Shown: piece by piece, positions 55,470 through 64,000 of the stretch
Layout: each line of letters opens with the position of its first letter
How positions within the stretch are numbered: position 1 is the stretch's first letter
Assembly: GCA_003194525.1 (NCBI GenBank)
Contig: NBIV01000270.1
Location: forward strand, 48,518 to 112,517
Origin: Gracilariopsis chorda
Taxonomy: Eukaryota; Rhodophyta; Florideophyceae; Gracilariales; Gracilariaceae
Direction: 5' to 3'
Length of the DNA stretch: 64,000 nucleotides
Notes under the pieces: generated by a model
Database searches by the model: none
Seen by the model: only the letters and a program-made list of their open reading frames with translations
What the model was told of the DNA's origin: nothing
Position numbers and translations under genes: made by a program

Positions 55470-57512
55470 ATGCTGCCCACAGCTCCGAGTTCCCCCAGGA
55501 ACGGTCCGCAACGGAACGCCGCAGCGGCGAGATCACGAAGGTCCGTTCCGGAACAACTACTTACCGATGCCGTCGGTCTGGAATCCCAAGGAATCCCATC
55601 GGCAACCTCGGTGCCTCGAGCCGTGACAGCTGTGGCCACTACGCCACCTCCGGTGGTCGAAACGCCGTCGGCCGTCCCCCCGAGACCCGGGTCGCCTAAG
55701 TACCATCTCCTCGAGTCGAGAATCGACATTGCCAATGTGGCCCACGCCTCCCTCTCGCAGCAAGTTACCGAGTTGGAACGGCGATGGAGTGACTCCCTGG
55801 CTCGGGATTATTCGGGAGATATTCGTCTCCTGAGAGCTGATGTGAATTCCATTCTGGAGTGTCTGGGTACTCCGGCTGCCTTCGTAGAAGGATATCCGGA
55901 GTTCGTGGAGGAAGTTAAAACCCATATGATGCGGGTAACCGGACGTATGGACACGCTGGAAGCGTTGCTCACAGAAGACCTGAACGCTCCGAGACAGGAG
56001 GAAGTGAAGGTCATCTCAACCCAACACCGCTCCAGTCACCTCCCCCGTCACCCTGGAAAGAGAGTTCATCGTTATGAAGTTTCGTCAAGTTCCGACTCGG
56101 AAACAAGTTCGAGTAGCTCGCCTTCGAGATCATCGCGTGAAGGGAGAGGCCGCCGTCGCGGAGAAGAACCTAGTTCGAGGGCTACCTACACCTCCCATGG
56201 AGCAATCCGTGCGCGGGAGAAAGGTCGCCGTCATCTCGGCTTGAAGGAATTGAAACCGACGAATCCCCTTTACAGGAAGCTGTTGTCCTATCGTTATTAC
56301 CGATTGGAAGACTCTTCGGGCACTCGAAGTTCGAGAGACACCGGTCGGGTGAAGGATCTCATACGTCGTATGAATGTGACGATGCTTAAGCAGAAGTTCT
56401 CCGGTGAAGATCCGATCCTCGTGTTGGATTTTCTGGCCCGCTTTGTGCAGGAAGCAGACGTACTCGAAATGAGTGAGGCGCAGGCATACGTTGCGTTGCC
56501 CTACTTTCTTTCAGGAATGGCTGAAGATCAGTACAACTCGGTCAGGGGTTCGTCCAGGGCCTCAGAAGGAGGTGTTACGTGCTGGCCCGAGGCTGTACAC
56601 TACCTGCTCAGGTCGTACGCGACGGGAACTGCAATCAGTCAAGCCATCGTGGCGGTTCGCGATACGAAACAGAAGCCTGGTGAAACGGAAACGTCGTATT
56701 CAACTCGCTTGAATAAAGCGTTTCATCGTTGTGGAAATGTGTTTACCGCTTTTGAGCGTTGCTCCATGCTGGTGGATGGTTTAGATCCGGGTATCAGGGC
56801 ACTGGTGTCCCGCTACAGGGAAGAGAAGCGCAAGGTGACGTATCTGGAACTGGTCCAGTACGCGCAGGCTGAGGGTGACACCCTCAGAGCGAGAGACCCG
56901 AGGCGTCGGTCGTCGAAGGCTCTTTTCGTCGAGAACGAGGCTTCCTCGGCATCTCACCCAAACCCGGGACCACCTTCCGGATTTACGGATAACATCCAGT
57001 ATCTTGGCAGTCTTGAACAGTCGTTGGCAACCTCGGAACTGCCGTCCACGGTTACACCACCCGTGGTAGATCCGGCCTTTTACGCAAACCCCGGTCGGGT
57101 TCCCCCAGCCCCGCTAGCCTACGCGTCGAGCGCCACACGACACTCCCGCCCGGGATGGTCCAACCCGAAGCAACTAGCATTACAACCACAACACCCTCAG
57201 CACCGCGGAATGATGTCCCACGCCACCGGAACACGTTCAGCCCCGCTGATTTGCTACATTTGTTACCTTGAAGGTCATACTGCGTCCCAGTGTACCCTCC
57301 CCATTCTCGAGATGTGGAAGATCGTGGGAAATTATGAGAATCTCCCACCGGAGCATAAGGCTCGTGTCCCGAGTAATTCGTATGAAGACGCAAAGACTGC
57401 GGTCCACAATGCTCAAGCTCGAGAAGCCGCGAAAACCGCGAACGGTAACAACCCAAACCTTTCGGAACGGGCTCATCCGCACCCAGCGGTCGATTCGGTC
57501 CCGAAAAACTAA
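55470..57512 (+). CDS. Gag polyprotein
   Basis: 680 residues from ATG 55470. A Pro-rich start is followed by a helical region (VTELERRWSDSLARDYSG), a Ser/Asp/Arg-rich stretch (SSSSDSETSSSSSPSRS), capsid-like blocks (GEDPILVLDFLARF, KPGETETSYSTRLNKAF) and a CCHC zinc knuckle (CYICYLEGHTASQC) near the C-terminus. It forms the particle and binds RNA. It ends at TAA 57510-57512 while the pol frame (-1) is open from 57449, so the two overlap by 64 bases. The stop is preceded by GAAAAAC. Confidence 0.9.
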   Translation: MLPTAPSSPRNGPQRNAAAARSRRSVPEQLLTDAVGLESQGIPSATSVPRAVTAVATTPPPVVETPSAVPPRPGSPKYHLLESRIDIANVAHASLSQQVTELERRWSDSLARDYSGDIRLLRADVNSILECLGTPAAFVEGYPEFVEEVKTHMMRVTGRMDTLEALLTEDLNAPRQEEVKVISTQHRSSHLPRHPGKRVHRYEVSSSSDSETSSSSSPSRSSREGRGRRRGEEPSSRATYTSHGAIRAREKGRRHLGLKELKPTNPLYRKLLSYRYYRLEDSSGTRSSRDTGRVKDLIRRMNVTMLKQKFSGEDPILVLDFLARFVQEADVLEMSEAQAYVALPYFLSGMAEDQYNSVRGSSRASEGGVTCWPEAVHYLLRSYATGTAISQAIVAVRDTKQKPGETETSYSTRLNKAFHRCGNVFTAFERCSMLVDGLDPGIRALVSRYREEKRKVTYLELVQYAQAEGDTLRARDPRRRSSKALFVENEASSASHPNPGPPSGFTDNIQYLGSLEQSLATSELPSTVTPPVVDPAFYANPGRVPPAPLAYASSATRHSRPGWSNPKQLALQPQHPQHRGMMSHATGTRSAPLICYICYLEGHTASQCTLPILEMWKIVGNYENLPPEHKARVPSNSYEDAKTAVHNAQAREAAKTANGNNPNLSERAHPHPAVDSVPKN

Positions 57513-60500
57513 TCTTGGGAGTCTCCCCCACGGGAGGGGTGTCTTCCAAGCCAAAGTTGAAGACGCCTGAGGCGCCACCGCTTCGCTCCCTTGCCAAAAT
57601 CCTTACGAGGAAACTGGCTCAAGAAGACGTGAGCTCGGACCACTTAGTGGCTCTGCGTCGTCCGTGGATACGGTCCCGTAACCTCCGCATCCCGGATCGA
57701 GTTTTGGTAATGGCCAAGAGGAACTATAAAGTTTATAGTGACCTCGGTCTCTCTAACCAGTTCATGGTTCGTCAGTTATCTGTCCTGGATACAGGTGCCG
57801 CTCCGAACCTGATCAATATCGGGATTATTCCACCCGCCATGCGGAAATGCATTCGCATTGGTCCAAGTCTGGATCTGGCGGACGCTAATAACAACCCGCT
57901 CCAGACTCTTGGAACAATTCCTCTAGTACTCAGACTAGGCACCTAAGTGGTGAAGTTGGACTTCATCGTATGCGATTCTCTTGCTGCACCGGTCATCCTC
58001 GGTTGTGATTTCTGTGACCGCTTCGTGGAAGCTATCCGCCCTCGCTCCAGATCCGTGGAATTGGCCAACGGTTCGACCATCCCGATTGTACGGAAGCCCT
58101 TGCGACACGCCTCCCGTAAACGGGTACCTTTACCTGCTGCTCAGGAAGCGTCCAATGTGGATCGAGCATCTAAGAAGATTCGCGTCGCGGAACCAGTTTC
58201 GATCCCGAAGGAATCTCAGGTGTGGGTCTCGGTAACATCCAAACACCACGGGTTGCAGGTTTTTCAACCGCTCCCCTCGCTCTACGAACAGCGCCGTCTC
58301 GCATTAGCAAATGGGATCGTATCCGTCGAGCCGGACAAACCCTTTAAGTTTCTCGTTGCTAACCTCGGAACTACCACTCAGTGGTTGGTTAAAAACCAGG
58401 TCTTGGGCAACATGCTTCCGCATCCGTTGGCTATTCTTCCTACAAAGATTCCGATATCCGACGTTCTCGGAATACAAGACCCTAAGGAGGGGGAGGAGGT
58501 CCCGTTCGTTCCGTTGGATCCCGCCCGGGAAAGTTCAGATTCGACTGTCGAAGAAGCTCAGAAGAGCACGACTTCAGCATCGGCAGATACTGCGTTAGAC
58601 CCAGAACAGGCTTTGGATAAGTTGGACCTGGATCACATTAATGAATCTCATCGTGAGAAGTTTCGTGACATGCTCAGGGGCTTTACCGCCATGTGGGACG
58701 GTTCCCTGGGGACGATAGGGGTAACCGAACATCGGATTGATTTGTTGCCGGATACACGGCCTATTGCACAGCACCCGTATCGGGCAGGCCCTAAAGCAAG
58801 GGGGGAAGAGAAATCTCAGGTGGAGAAGATGCTGCGAGCTGGAGTTATCGAAGCAGCACAATCCCCTTGGGCTTCTCCTGTTGTCCTTGTTCCGAAAGCG
58901 GATGTATCATGGCGTTTCTGTGTGGATTACCGCCGCCTGAATGCGGTTACCGTCAAGGACGTCTATCCGATTCCACGAATGGACGAGTACATTGACTCCC
59001 TGGGGAGCGCCACGGTGTTCACTACCCTTGATGCCAATTCGGGATACTGGCAGGTCCCTATTAGGAAAGAAGATCGTGATAAGACCGCGTTTGTGTGCCA
59101 TCAAGGACTATATCGCTTTAAGCGAATGCCGTTTGCACTAACGAATGCCCCAGCTACATTCCAACGGGCAATCGATATCCTCTTGGCGAGGTTCAAATGG
59201 ACCAGCTGTCTGGTATACTTGGACGACATTATAGTGTTCTCCAATAACTTGGACGATCACCTGTACCATGTCCGGGAAGTCTTGACAGTGCTCCGCAACG
59301 CGGGCATCACCCTGAAGCTGAGAAAGTGTGAGTTCTGCGCCGATTCGGTAAACTATCTGGGACACATCATCCGCCCCGGACAGCTTTCAATCGATGAAGC
59401 AAGAGTGAAATCACTTCGAGAGGCGAAACATCCGACTAATCAAACGGAGCTTCGATCCTTCCTAGGACTTTGCAATGTATATCGCCGATTCGTCCCGAAC
59501 TTCGCCGACTTGTCAGCACCGCTTAACGCACTCCTCCGGAAAGGACAACCCACCGAACTGGACGTCTCTGACGAGGCTGAGTCGTCAGCATTCTCGTCTC
59601 TTGTCGACGCTGTAACGTCCCCGCCAGTTCTGGCCTTACCGCACCCGGACTTACCCTTCGAAGTGGATACTGACTCAAGTGCCCACCAGGTGGGTTGTGC
59701 GTTGTTTCAAGTCACGGAAGAAGGAGAAAGACATCCGATCGGATATTGGTCACGTTCGTTGAATGTTCACGAGCGCAACTACTCGGTGTCCGAGAAGGAG
59801 TGTCTTGCTGTTGTTTGGGCGTTGGCAACGCTTCGCCCATACCTTATGGGTAACCATTTCAAGGTTCACACCGATCACTCGGCTCTCCGTTGGCTACTCG
59901 AAATTCGAGAACCGTCGGGCCGCCTCATGCGTTGGCGTCTCCGACTCTCGGAATTTACATTTGATGTCCTCTACCAGAAGGGATCCCTGAATACTCAGGC
60001 TGACGCCCTATCGCGCTTAGGAACATCAGCGGAAACCGAACCGGTCGACGATCTGGAAATACCATGTTTCATGGCACAATCCCCGGAGGGAACGGAAGAA
60101 GACGACCCAGACGTGAATGGGGATGACATCTGTGATGATATTCTGGCTGCAAGCCCTACGGATCCTCCGGATGGCCAGGTTGTTCCCATATCCTCTGAGG
60201 AAATGATCCGTGAACAACAGCAGGATCCTTTCTGTGCCCAGAGTCGTGCCCGTCTTAACGGGGGTGCACAAATACCCTTTGCGGTGAACGATCGAGGCTA
60301 CCTAGTCAGGTCGCTGACACGCGCCCCACAGATCGTTGTACCTCACACGCTGCAGCAGCGCGTCTTGCATCTATCGCATTACGCGAAGTTGGGTGCACAT
60401 CCCGCCGGGAGGAAACTATACCTGACCCTTCGCAGGGACTTCTATTGGCCTGCTATGGCATTTGACTGCTATGCAGTTCGCCGCTCGTGCGTGGAATGTG

Positions 60501-62071
60501 CGAAGAATAATGTGAAACTTCGGAAGTACTCGAAGAAGTTAACACTATTCCCGGCACGGGCGCCACTCGAATATGTCGCTATTGATATCTTGGGCGACCT
60601 TGTCAAAACCAAACGTGGTTACAAGTATCTTCTCGTCATTACTGACCGCTTCTCAAAGTTGGTGAGAACAGTACCGCTTAAACGGATTACCGCGGACGTG
60701 GTTGCGCGTGCGTTCGTAACCCACTGGGTCTTTACTTACGGCCCGCCGGTACATCTACTCTCCGACAACGGATCTCAATTTACCTCAAAGTTCTTTCAGG
60801 ACGTATGTAGAATCTTGGGAATCAAGAATATGTTTACTACCACCTACCACCCGCAGTGTAACGGACAAGTGGAACGATTCAATCGTACTATGCTCAACGC
60901 ACTGCGCGCGTATGTCGCGGATCACCCCATGGAATGGGACTTGTACACGGACGCTATTACGTACGCGTATAACACCCAGATACACCGGGTCACGACCCTC
61001 GCTCCATTTGAGCTGGTCCTGTCTCGGATTCCGCCACCCATGGATATTGAAGCGCAACCGAACGTCTCGGGGTACCCTTCACCAAGGTTATATCGAGATT
61101 CCTGGAAGGAATGGTTGAAGAACATGGTCCCTACCGCCCGAAAGGCTATGGGAAAAGCCCAGGAGGCATACAAACAGAACTTCGACGCGAAGATTCGTAC
61201 CCCGATACCCCAGGTCTCGGAAGGGGATTCTGTCTTCCTGCGAAAGGAATATTATAATCCCGAAAAGGAGAAGCGCCAAAAGTTGTCACCGATAGTGAAT
61301 GGACCCTATCGGGTGGTTTCCGTCGCCGACGACACAGTCGTACTGGACATCGATAACCAGTTCGAATGCGTCTCACGCGACCGCGTAGCCCACGCGCCTG
61401 CGCCCCCTGAGGGCTCATCACCGCTCGTGACAATCCCGGAGGATGACCTCGTAACTCCGCCAACGGATAATCTGCTTCCGTCCCGCCCACCCGTCTTACC
61501 GCACCCGGAACGGGGACTCTCGGATCTTCCGATTGCCGATCAACCGGTTGAGCGCGTCGCGCGTATCGTGCAACGCACGCTTGACCCCAAACGCCTAACC
61601 GTTACTCCGCCCGCGGAGGTCCTTCAGCCTGAACCCACCGCCATCTCACCTAAGGAGGGGGAGGGACGGGAATCGATCGCGCCATCGCGGAAGGAAGCTC
61701 CGGCGTCGGACGGTGTCCCGTTTCATACGGCTTCGCGAGCGAGTTCCCTCGCGCCGCACTCTGCGCTAATCGAGGCCCTTCAGAGCAAGGGTACTGCCGT
61801 CACGGAACGCGTGGTAAGCTCGGCACGGGAGAAGGTTGGGAACAGTGGACGAGTCCGCATCGGGAATACGGCATCGTCGGATGAGCACCCCCGGAGCAGG
61901 GAGGAGTTGAACGCATCACGAAGCGAGAAGGCCGTCTCCGCGGACCCGGATGCACCCCTGTCGAGCGAGTCGCTGGGTAGCGAAGGAGGAAGTAGTGAAC
62001 CGGACTCGGTGTGGTCACTAATGTGGCGAATGATATCTCCGAGCACGGAGCACATACAACCTCGGTCATAA
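57449..62071 (+). CDS. Pol: protease, reverse transcriptase, RNase H, integrase
   Basis: Frame 2, read in -1 frame from gag. Protease: VLDTGAAPN and ILGCDFCD, with one TAA between them at 57944-57946. Counting from 57947: reverse transcriptase with WRFCVDYRRLNA (about 320) and catalytic YLDD (424-427). RNase H with EVDTDSSAHQVG (about 570) and HTDHSALRWLL. Integrase with HLSHYAK/CVECAKN zinc site (about 808), AIDILG, SDNGSQF and QVERFNRT as the DDE triad, and a GPY/F-type module (EYYNPEKEKR, GPYRVVS). A Pro/Ser-rich tail of about 250 residues follows to TAA 62071. Apart from the protease stop it looks functional. Confidence 0.92.
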
Positions 62072-62115
62072 CCAGTTTTGTGGTGAGCTGAAAAGCAACC
62101 GCGGACACGGAGAGT

Positions 62116-62646
62116 GTGGTTGACACTGCGTGCCTTACCGCAGAGCCCCACAAATGCCTCCCTCACCGTGAACGGTCAAACTCACCAGAGTTGCACGGGT
62201 CGCGTGGGAGAAGAGCTCGCGAGCTGCGAGTCAATAGGGGAATCCGGTTAGAACGGAAGGCTCCCCCCACAAGGAGAGGATTAGGAAGCGGAAAGACCGC
62301 AATGCGGTATCAAGTCCCAGCACTCGCAGCGTCGAGGAAAACTGACTTTGCCCGCAGGGTCGCGCCAATTTCAGGCAAGTCCCCTCACAGGGTTCTCCCC
62401 TTAAGCCCTGCCATGACGGGTCAGGAGCCGGCTACGTACGACCAGGAGTTTGTCGTTGACCACATCGTGGATCATGTTCTGGACTCCAAAGGAGTGTGGT
62501 TTTACCAAGTCCGATGGTACGGATACCCCCCGGAAGAGGACACATGGGAGCCCATTCAGCACCTTCCTCGTTCCAAGGTGATAAACTACCACCGCCGGAC
62601 GCGGTTCCCACTCCCATCCACTTTGGACATGGCCCAGGTTGGGTAG
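62116..62646 (+). CDS. Chromodomain ORF of gypsy element
   Basis: Frame 1, the frame opening after TGA 62089; first ATG 62302. The last 65 residues form a chromodomain (FVVDHIVDHVL, FYQVRWYGYPPEEDTWEPIQHLP). It ends MAQVG, as the first element's ends NAQVG. In the first element the equivalent piece shares the integrase frame, so here a frameshift has probably split it from pol. Confidence 0.8.
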   Translation: MVDTACLTAEPHKCLPHRERSNSPELHGSRGRRARELRVNRGIRLERKAPPTRRGLGSGKTAMRYQVPALAASRKTDFARRVAPISGKSPHRVLPLSPAMTGQEPATYDQEFVVDHIVDHVLDSKGVWFYQVRWYGYPPEEDTWEPIQHLPRSKVINYHRRTRFPLPSTLDMAQVG

Positions 62647-62982
62647 GACGATACACTGCACTATGCAGAAGATTCCGAAGACAGAAGAGAAGTCTCCGAA
62701 GAGAAGAGGACACAGGAAGAGATCTGGCTACAGAAGGTTACACGAAGTAATGGACTGTATAGGGAAACCAATGGTCATTGGACGTCACACCGCCTAGCGG
62801 TCCGACCGCAGTAACGGTTTAATGAAGAATACCGCCTAGCGGTCCAGCATGAAGATGCTATGAAGAAGAAAAAGAAGAGTCCGGACATACGGATATAGAA
62901 GAAGGAAGTCGTTTACCACAAGCTATGGAGCGTTAAGCGCTAACCTATATCAGGTGTGTGTGCCACGGTCCAGGATCCTGAC
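62647..62982 (+). other. Non-coding with duplicated CCGCCTAGCGG hairpin
   Basis: Two copies of ACCGCCTAGCGGTCC (about 62789 and 62829) and a purine-rich run (62853-62879). No LTR start was found here. Confidence 0.5.
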
Positions 62983-63363
62983 TTAGGATGAGCCGCTCGT
63001 TGGCGGTAGGTAGTTCGCAGACGCGAAAGCCAATAACTCGCTCACGCTGGTGAGGTTGGAAGGCGCAACCACTCCAATGGACTGGAGGTGAGCCCTGAGG
63101 GCAACGGCCTGAGGGTCCACGGGGACCGGAGATGCGGTAGACGGAGAAGCAGCCGCACTGGCGGCCATATTCCAGCCATCTGGAGCAGCCACATGCTGGC
63201 CGGATCCGTCGAGATCGTCGACCATCGCCGCTCCCGGGGCTACGGCCTCCTCCACCTCATCGGGGTCGTCATCCACCATTGGATCATTCCTCGTAGGAAC
63301 CGTGCCAGTCATCGGAAAACATGAACCCAACCGGGTGGCCTCGCGGAACGGAGCGTGGTACAT
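62983..63363 (-). CDS. Acidic, Ala/Pro-rich ORF, unknown
   Basis: Minus strand; a good ATG lies at about 63315 (MTGTVPTRNDPMVDDD). It overlaps the end of the next upstream ORF (63284) in a different frame by a few codons, as overlapping retroelement genes do. The product is acidic then Ala/Ser/Pro-rich with a helical end (SELLAFASANYLPP). No family recognised. Confidence 0.4.
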   Translation of the reverse strand: MYHAPFREATRLGSCFPMTGTVPTRNDPMVDDDPDEVEEAVAPGAAMVDDLDGSGQHVAAPDGWNMAASAAASPSTASPVPVDPQAVALRAHLQSIGVVAPSNLTSVSELLAFASANYLPPTSGSS

Positions 63364-64000
63364 CGCATAACGCTAGCGCGTGAGCCCGTGAAGTCACGGA
63401 TACCTCCCAAGGGTCATAGAAGACGAAGTTGCCAGCGTTTGGATTTCTCCGGCCTGGAGAGCGATCATGCCTGGAAGGCTCACCGTCAGGGACGTTGGAG
63501 GCTGGGACTGTATCCCAGTTAACCATATCGATGGTGTTCAGAAGGCACTGAAGCTCATCCACATTGGCTTCGGATCCCAGAGGGATATAGAGATCCAATC
63601 GGCGGATAACCTGGCGTAGGTGAGGAGGAATGTACCACAGACGGTTCTTGTCGTACACCTCCCAGAGGAGAAACACGGCAACGCGAGCAGCCCATTCGGC
63701 GAGTAAGAGAGTCCAGGAACCGGAATCCGGATTGTTGATTAATCGTGAACCGATGTAGCTGAGGCACGGAGGCATCTCCGCAAAGCATCCCCTTGGACTT
63801 CTAACCTGCTCCACCAATGGGGGAAGAGGTGCATACCGGCCGCGCATCGCGGATGGACGGAGCCTCTCGACCTCGAGAGTTTGGTATGGTACCAGGAACC
63901 CGAAGCGGGAGCGCGCCTTTCGCTCAAACCGGAGTCGGTCGAAGAAGGATCCGCGATGATTCGGACGACGAAGATATCGGAACTCTGCACGCAGAATTGG
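63284..64000 (-). CDS. Unknown ORF running off the window, antisense to gypsy
   Basis: Minus strand, open from the window edge (the frame reads AEFRYLRRPNHRG at about 63990) to TGA 63284; an internal ATG is at 63847. About 239 residues are visible, with WTLLLAEWAARVAVFLLWEVYDKN, RLWYIPPHLRQVIRRLDLYIP and FVFYDPWEVSVTSRAHALAL. Rich in Arg and Trp, structural in look. I recognise no family. It could be gag of another element inserted in the opposite direction, or an antisense gene of this element. Confidence 0.45.
   Translation of the reverse strand, partial: PILRAEFRYLRRPNHRGSFFDRLRFERKARSRFGFLVPYQTLEVERLRPSAMRGRYAPLPPLVEQVRSPRGCFAEMPPCLSYIGSRLINNPDSGSWTLLLAEWAARVAVFLLWEVYDKNRLWYIPPHLRQVIRRLDLYIPLGSEANVDELQCLLNTIDMVNWDTVPASNVPDGEPSRHDRSPGRRNPNAGNFVFYDPWEVSVTSRAHALALCDVPRSVPRGHPVGFMFSDDWHGSYEE

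Larger units (their letters stand above)
54408..64000 (+). mobile_element. Ty3/gypsy chromodomain retrotransposon, nearly intact
   Basis: Begins with a 913-bp LTR (54408-55320), primer site, gag, protease/polymerase/integrase and a chromodomain ORF. The presumed target duplication on the left is ACCAC (54403-54407); the right end is outside the window. Defects seen: one in-frame TAA in protease (57944-57946) and a frame change between pol and the chromodomain. After 62647 the sequence is unlike the short 3' region of the first element and holds minus-strand ORFs, so the right part may be a different insertion. Confidence 0.88.

Noticed and set aside
57944-57946. TAA in protease as programmed readthrough
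   Set aside because: The deleted relative at 5-9 kb has a sense codon at this place, so a simple mutation is more likely.
1-64000. CRISPR arrays, bacterial operons, phage genes
   Set aside because: No regularly spaced repeats or prokaryotic gene order; content is eukaryotic throughout.

Overview
The window looks like nuclear DNA of a repeat-rich, intron-poor eukaryotic alga. A florideophyte red alga of the Chondrus type is my best inference. The reasons are long intronless genes, a plastid-type lipoxygenase, an EF-hand/glyoxalase fusion, an NB-ARC/WD40 relic, many Ty3/gypsy, Ty1/copia and PIF/Harbinger elements, and a 5S rRNA gene. No database search was possible, so the species is not established.

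Layout. 1-9.7 kb is a nested transposon stack. A copia element (3964-5007 and 9294-9703) was split by a Ty3/gypsy chromodomain element (1-3963, 5' part outside the window) and by a second, internally deleted gypsy element on the minus strand (5008-9293, target duplication ATTTC). 10.6-12.2 kb carries a kynurenine 3-monooxygenase-like flavoprotein gene with a C-terminal frame break. 12.83-21.74 kb is bounded by perfect 21-bp inverted repeats and TTA duplications. It reads as one large PIF/Harbinger-like element: broken transposase on the plus strand at the left, probable companion gene on the minus strand at the right (split by an 826-bp solo LTR), and between them damaged pieces of a valyl-tRNA synthetase gene and an EF-hand/glyoxalase gene.

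22.9-27.9 kb holds a non-LTR retrotransposon tail, a 5S rRNA gene and a complete 3.1-kb PIF/Harbinger element with both genes apparently intact. 28.4-43.5 kb is the most gene-like part: a secreted PAN/NPP1-like protein, a possible intron-rich gene, a convergent lipoxygenase and P450 pair that may act together in oxylipin metabolism, and a small secreted protein. 44-54.4 kb contains gene relics: an unknown repeated family, a third Harbinger transposase and companion, an NB-ARC/WD40 pseudogene, and a pogo-type transposase cut by the next insertion.

54.4-64.0 kb is a nearly intact Ty3/gypsy chromodomain element: 5' LTR, primer site, gag, pro-pol in the -1 frame, chromodomain ORF. It is followed by unexplained overlapping minus-strand ORFs that run off the window end.
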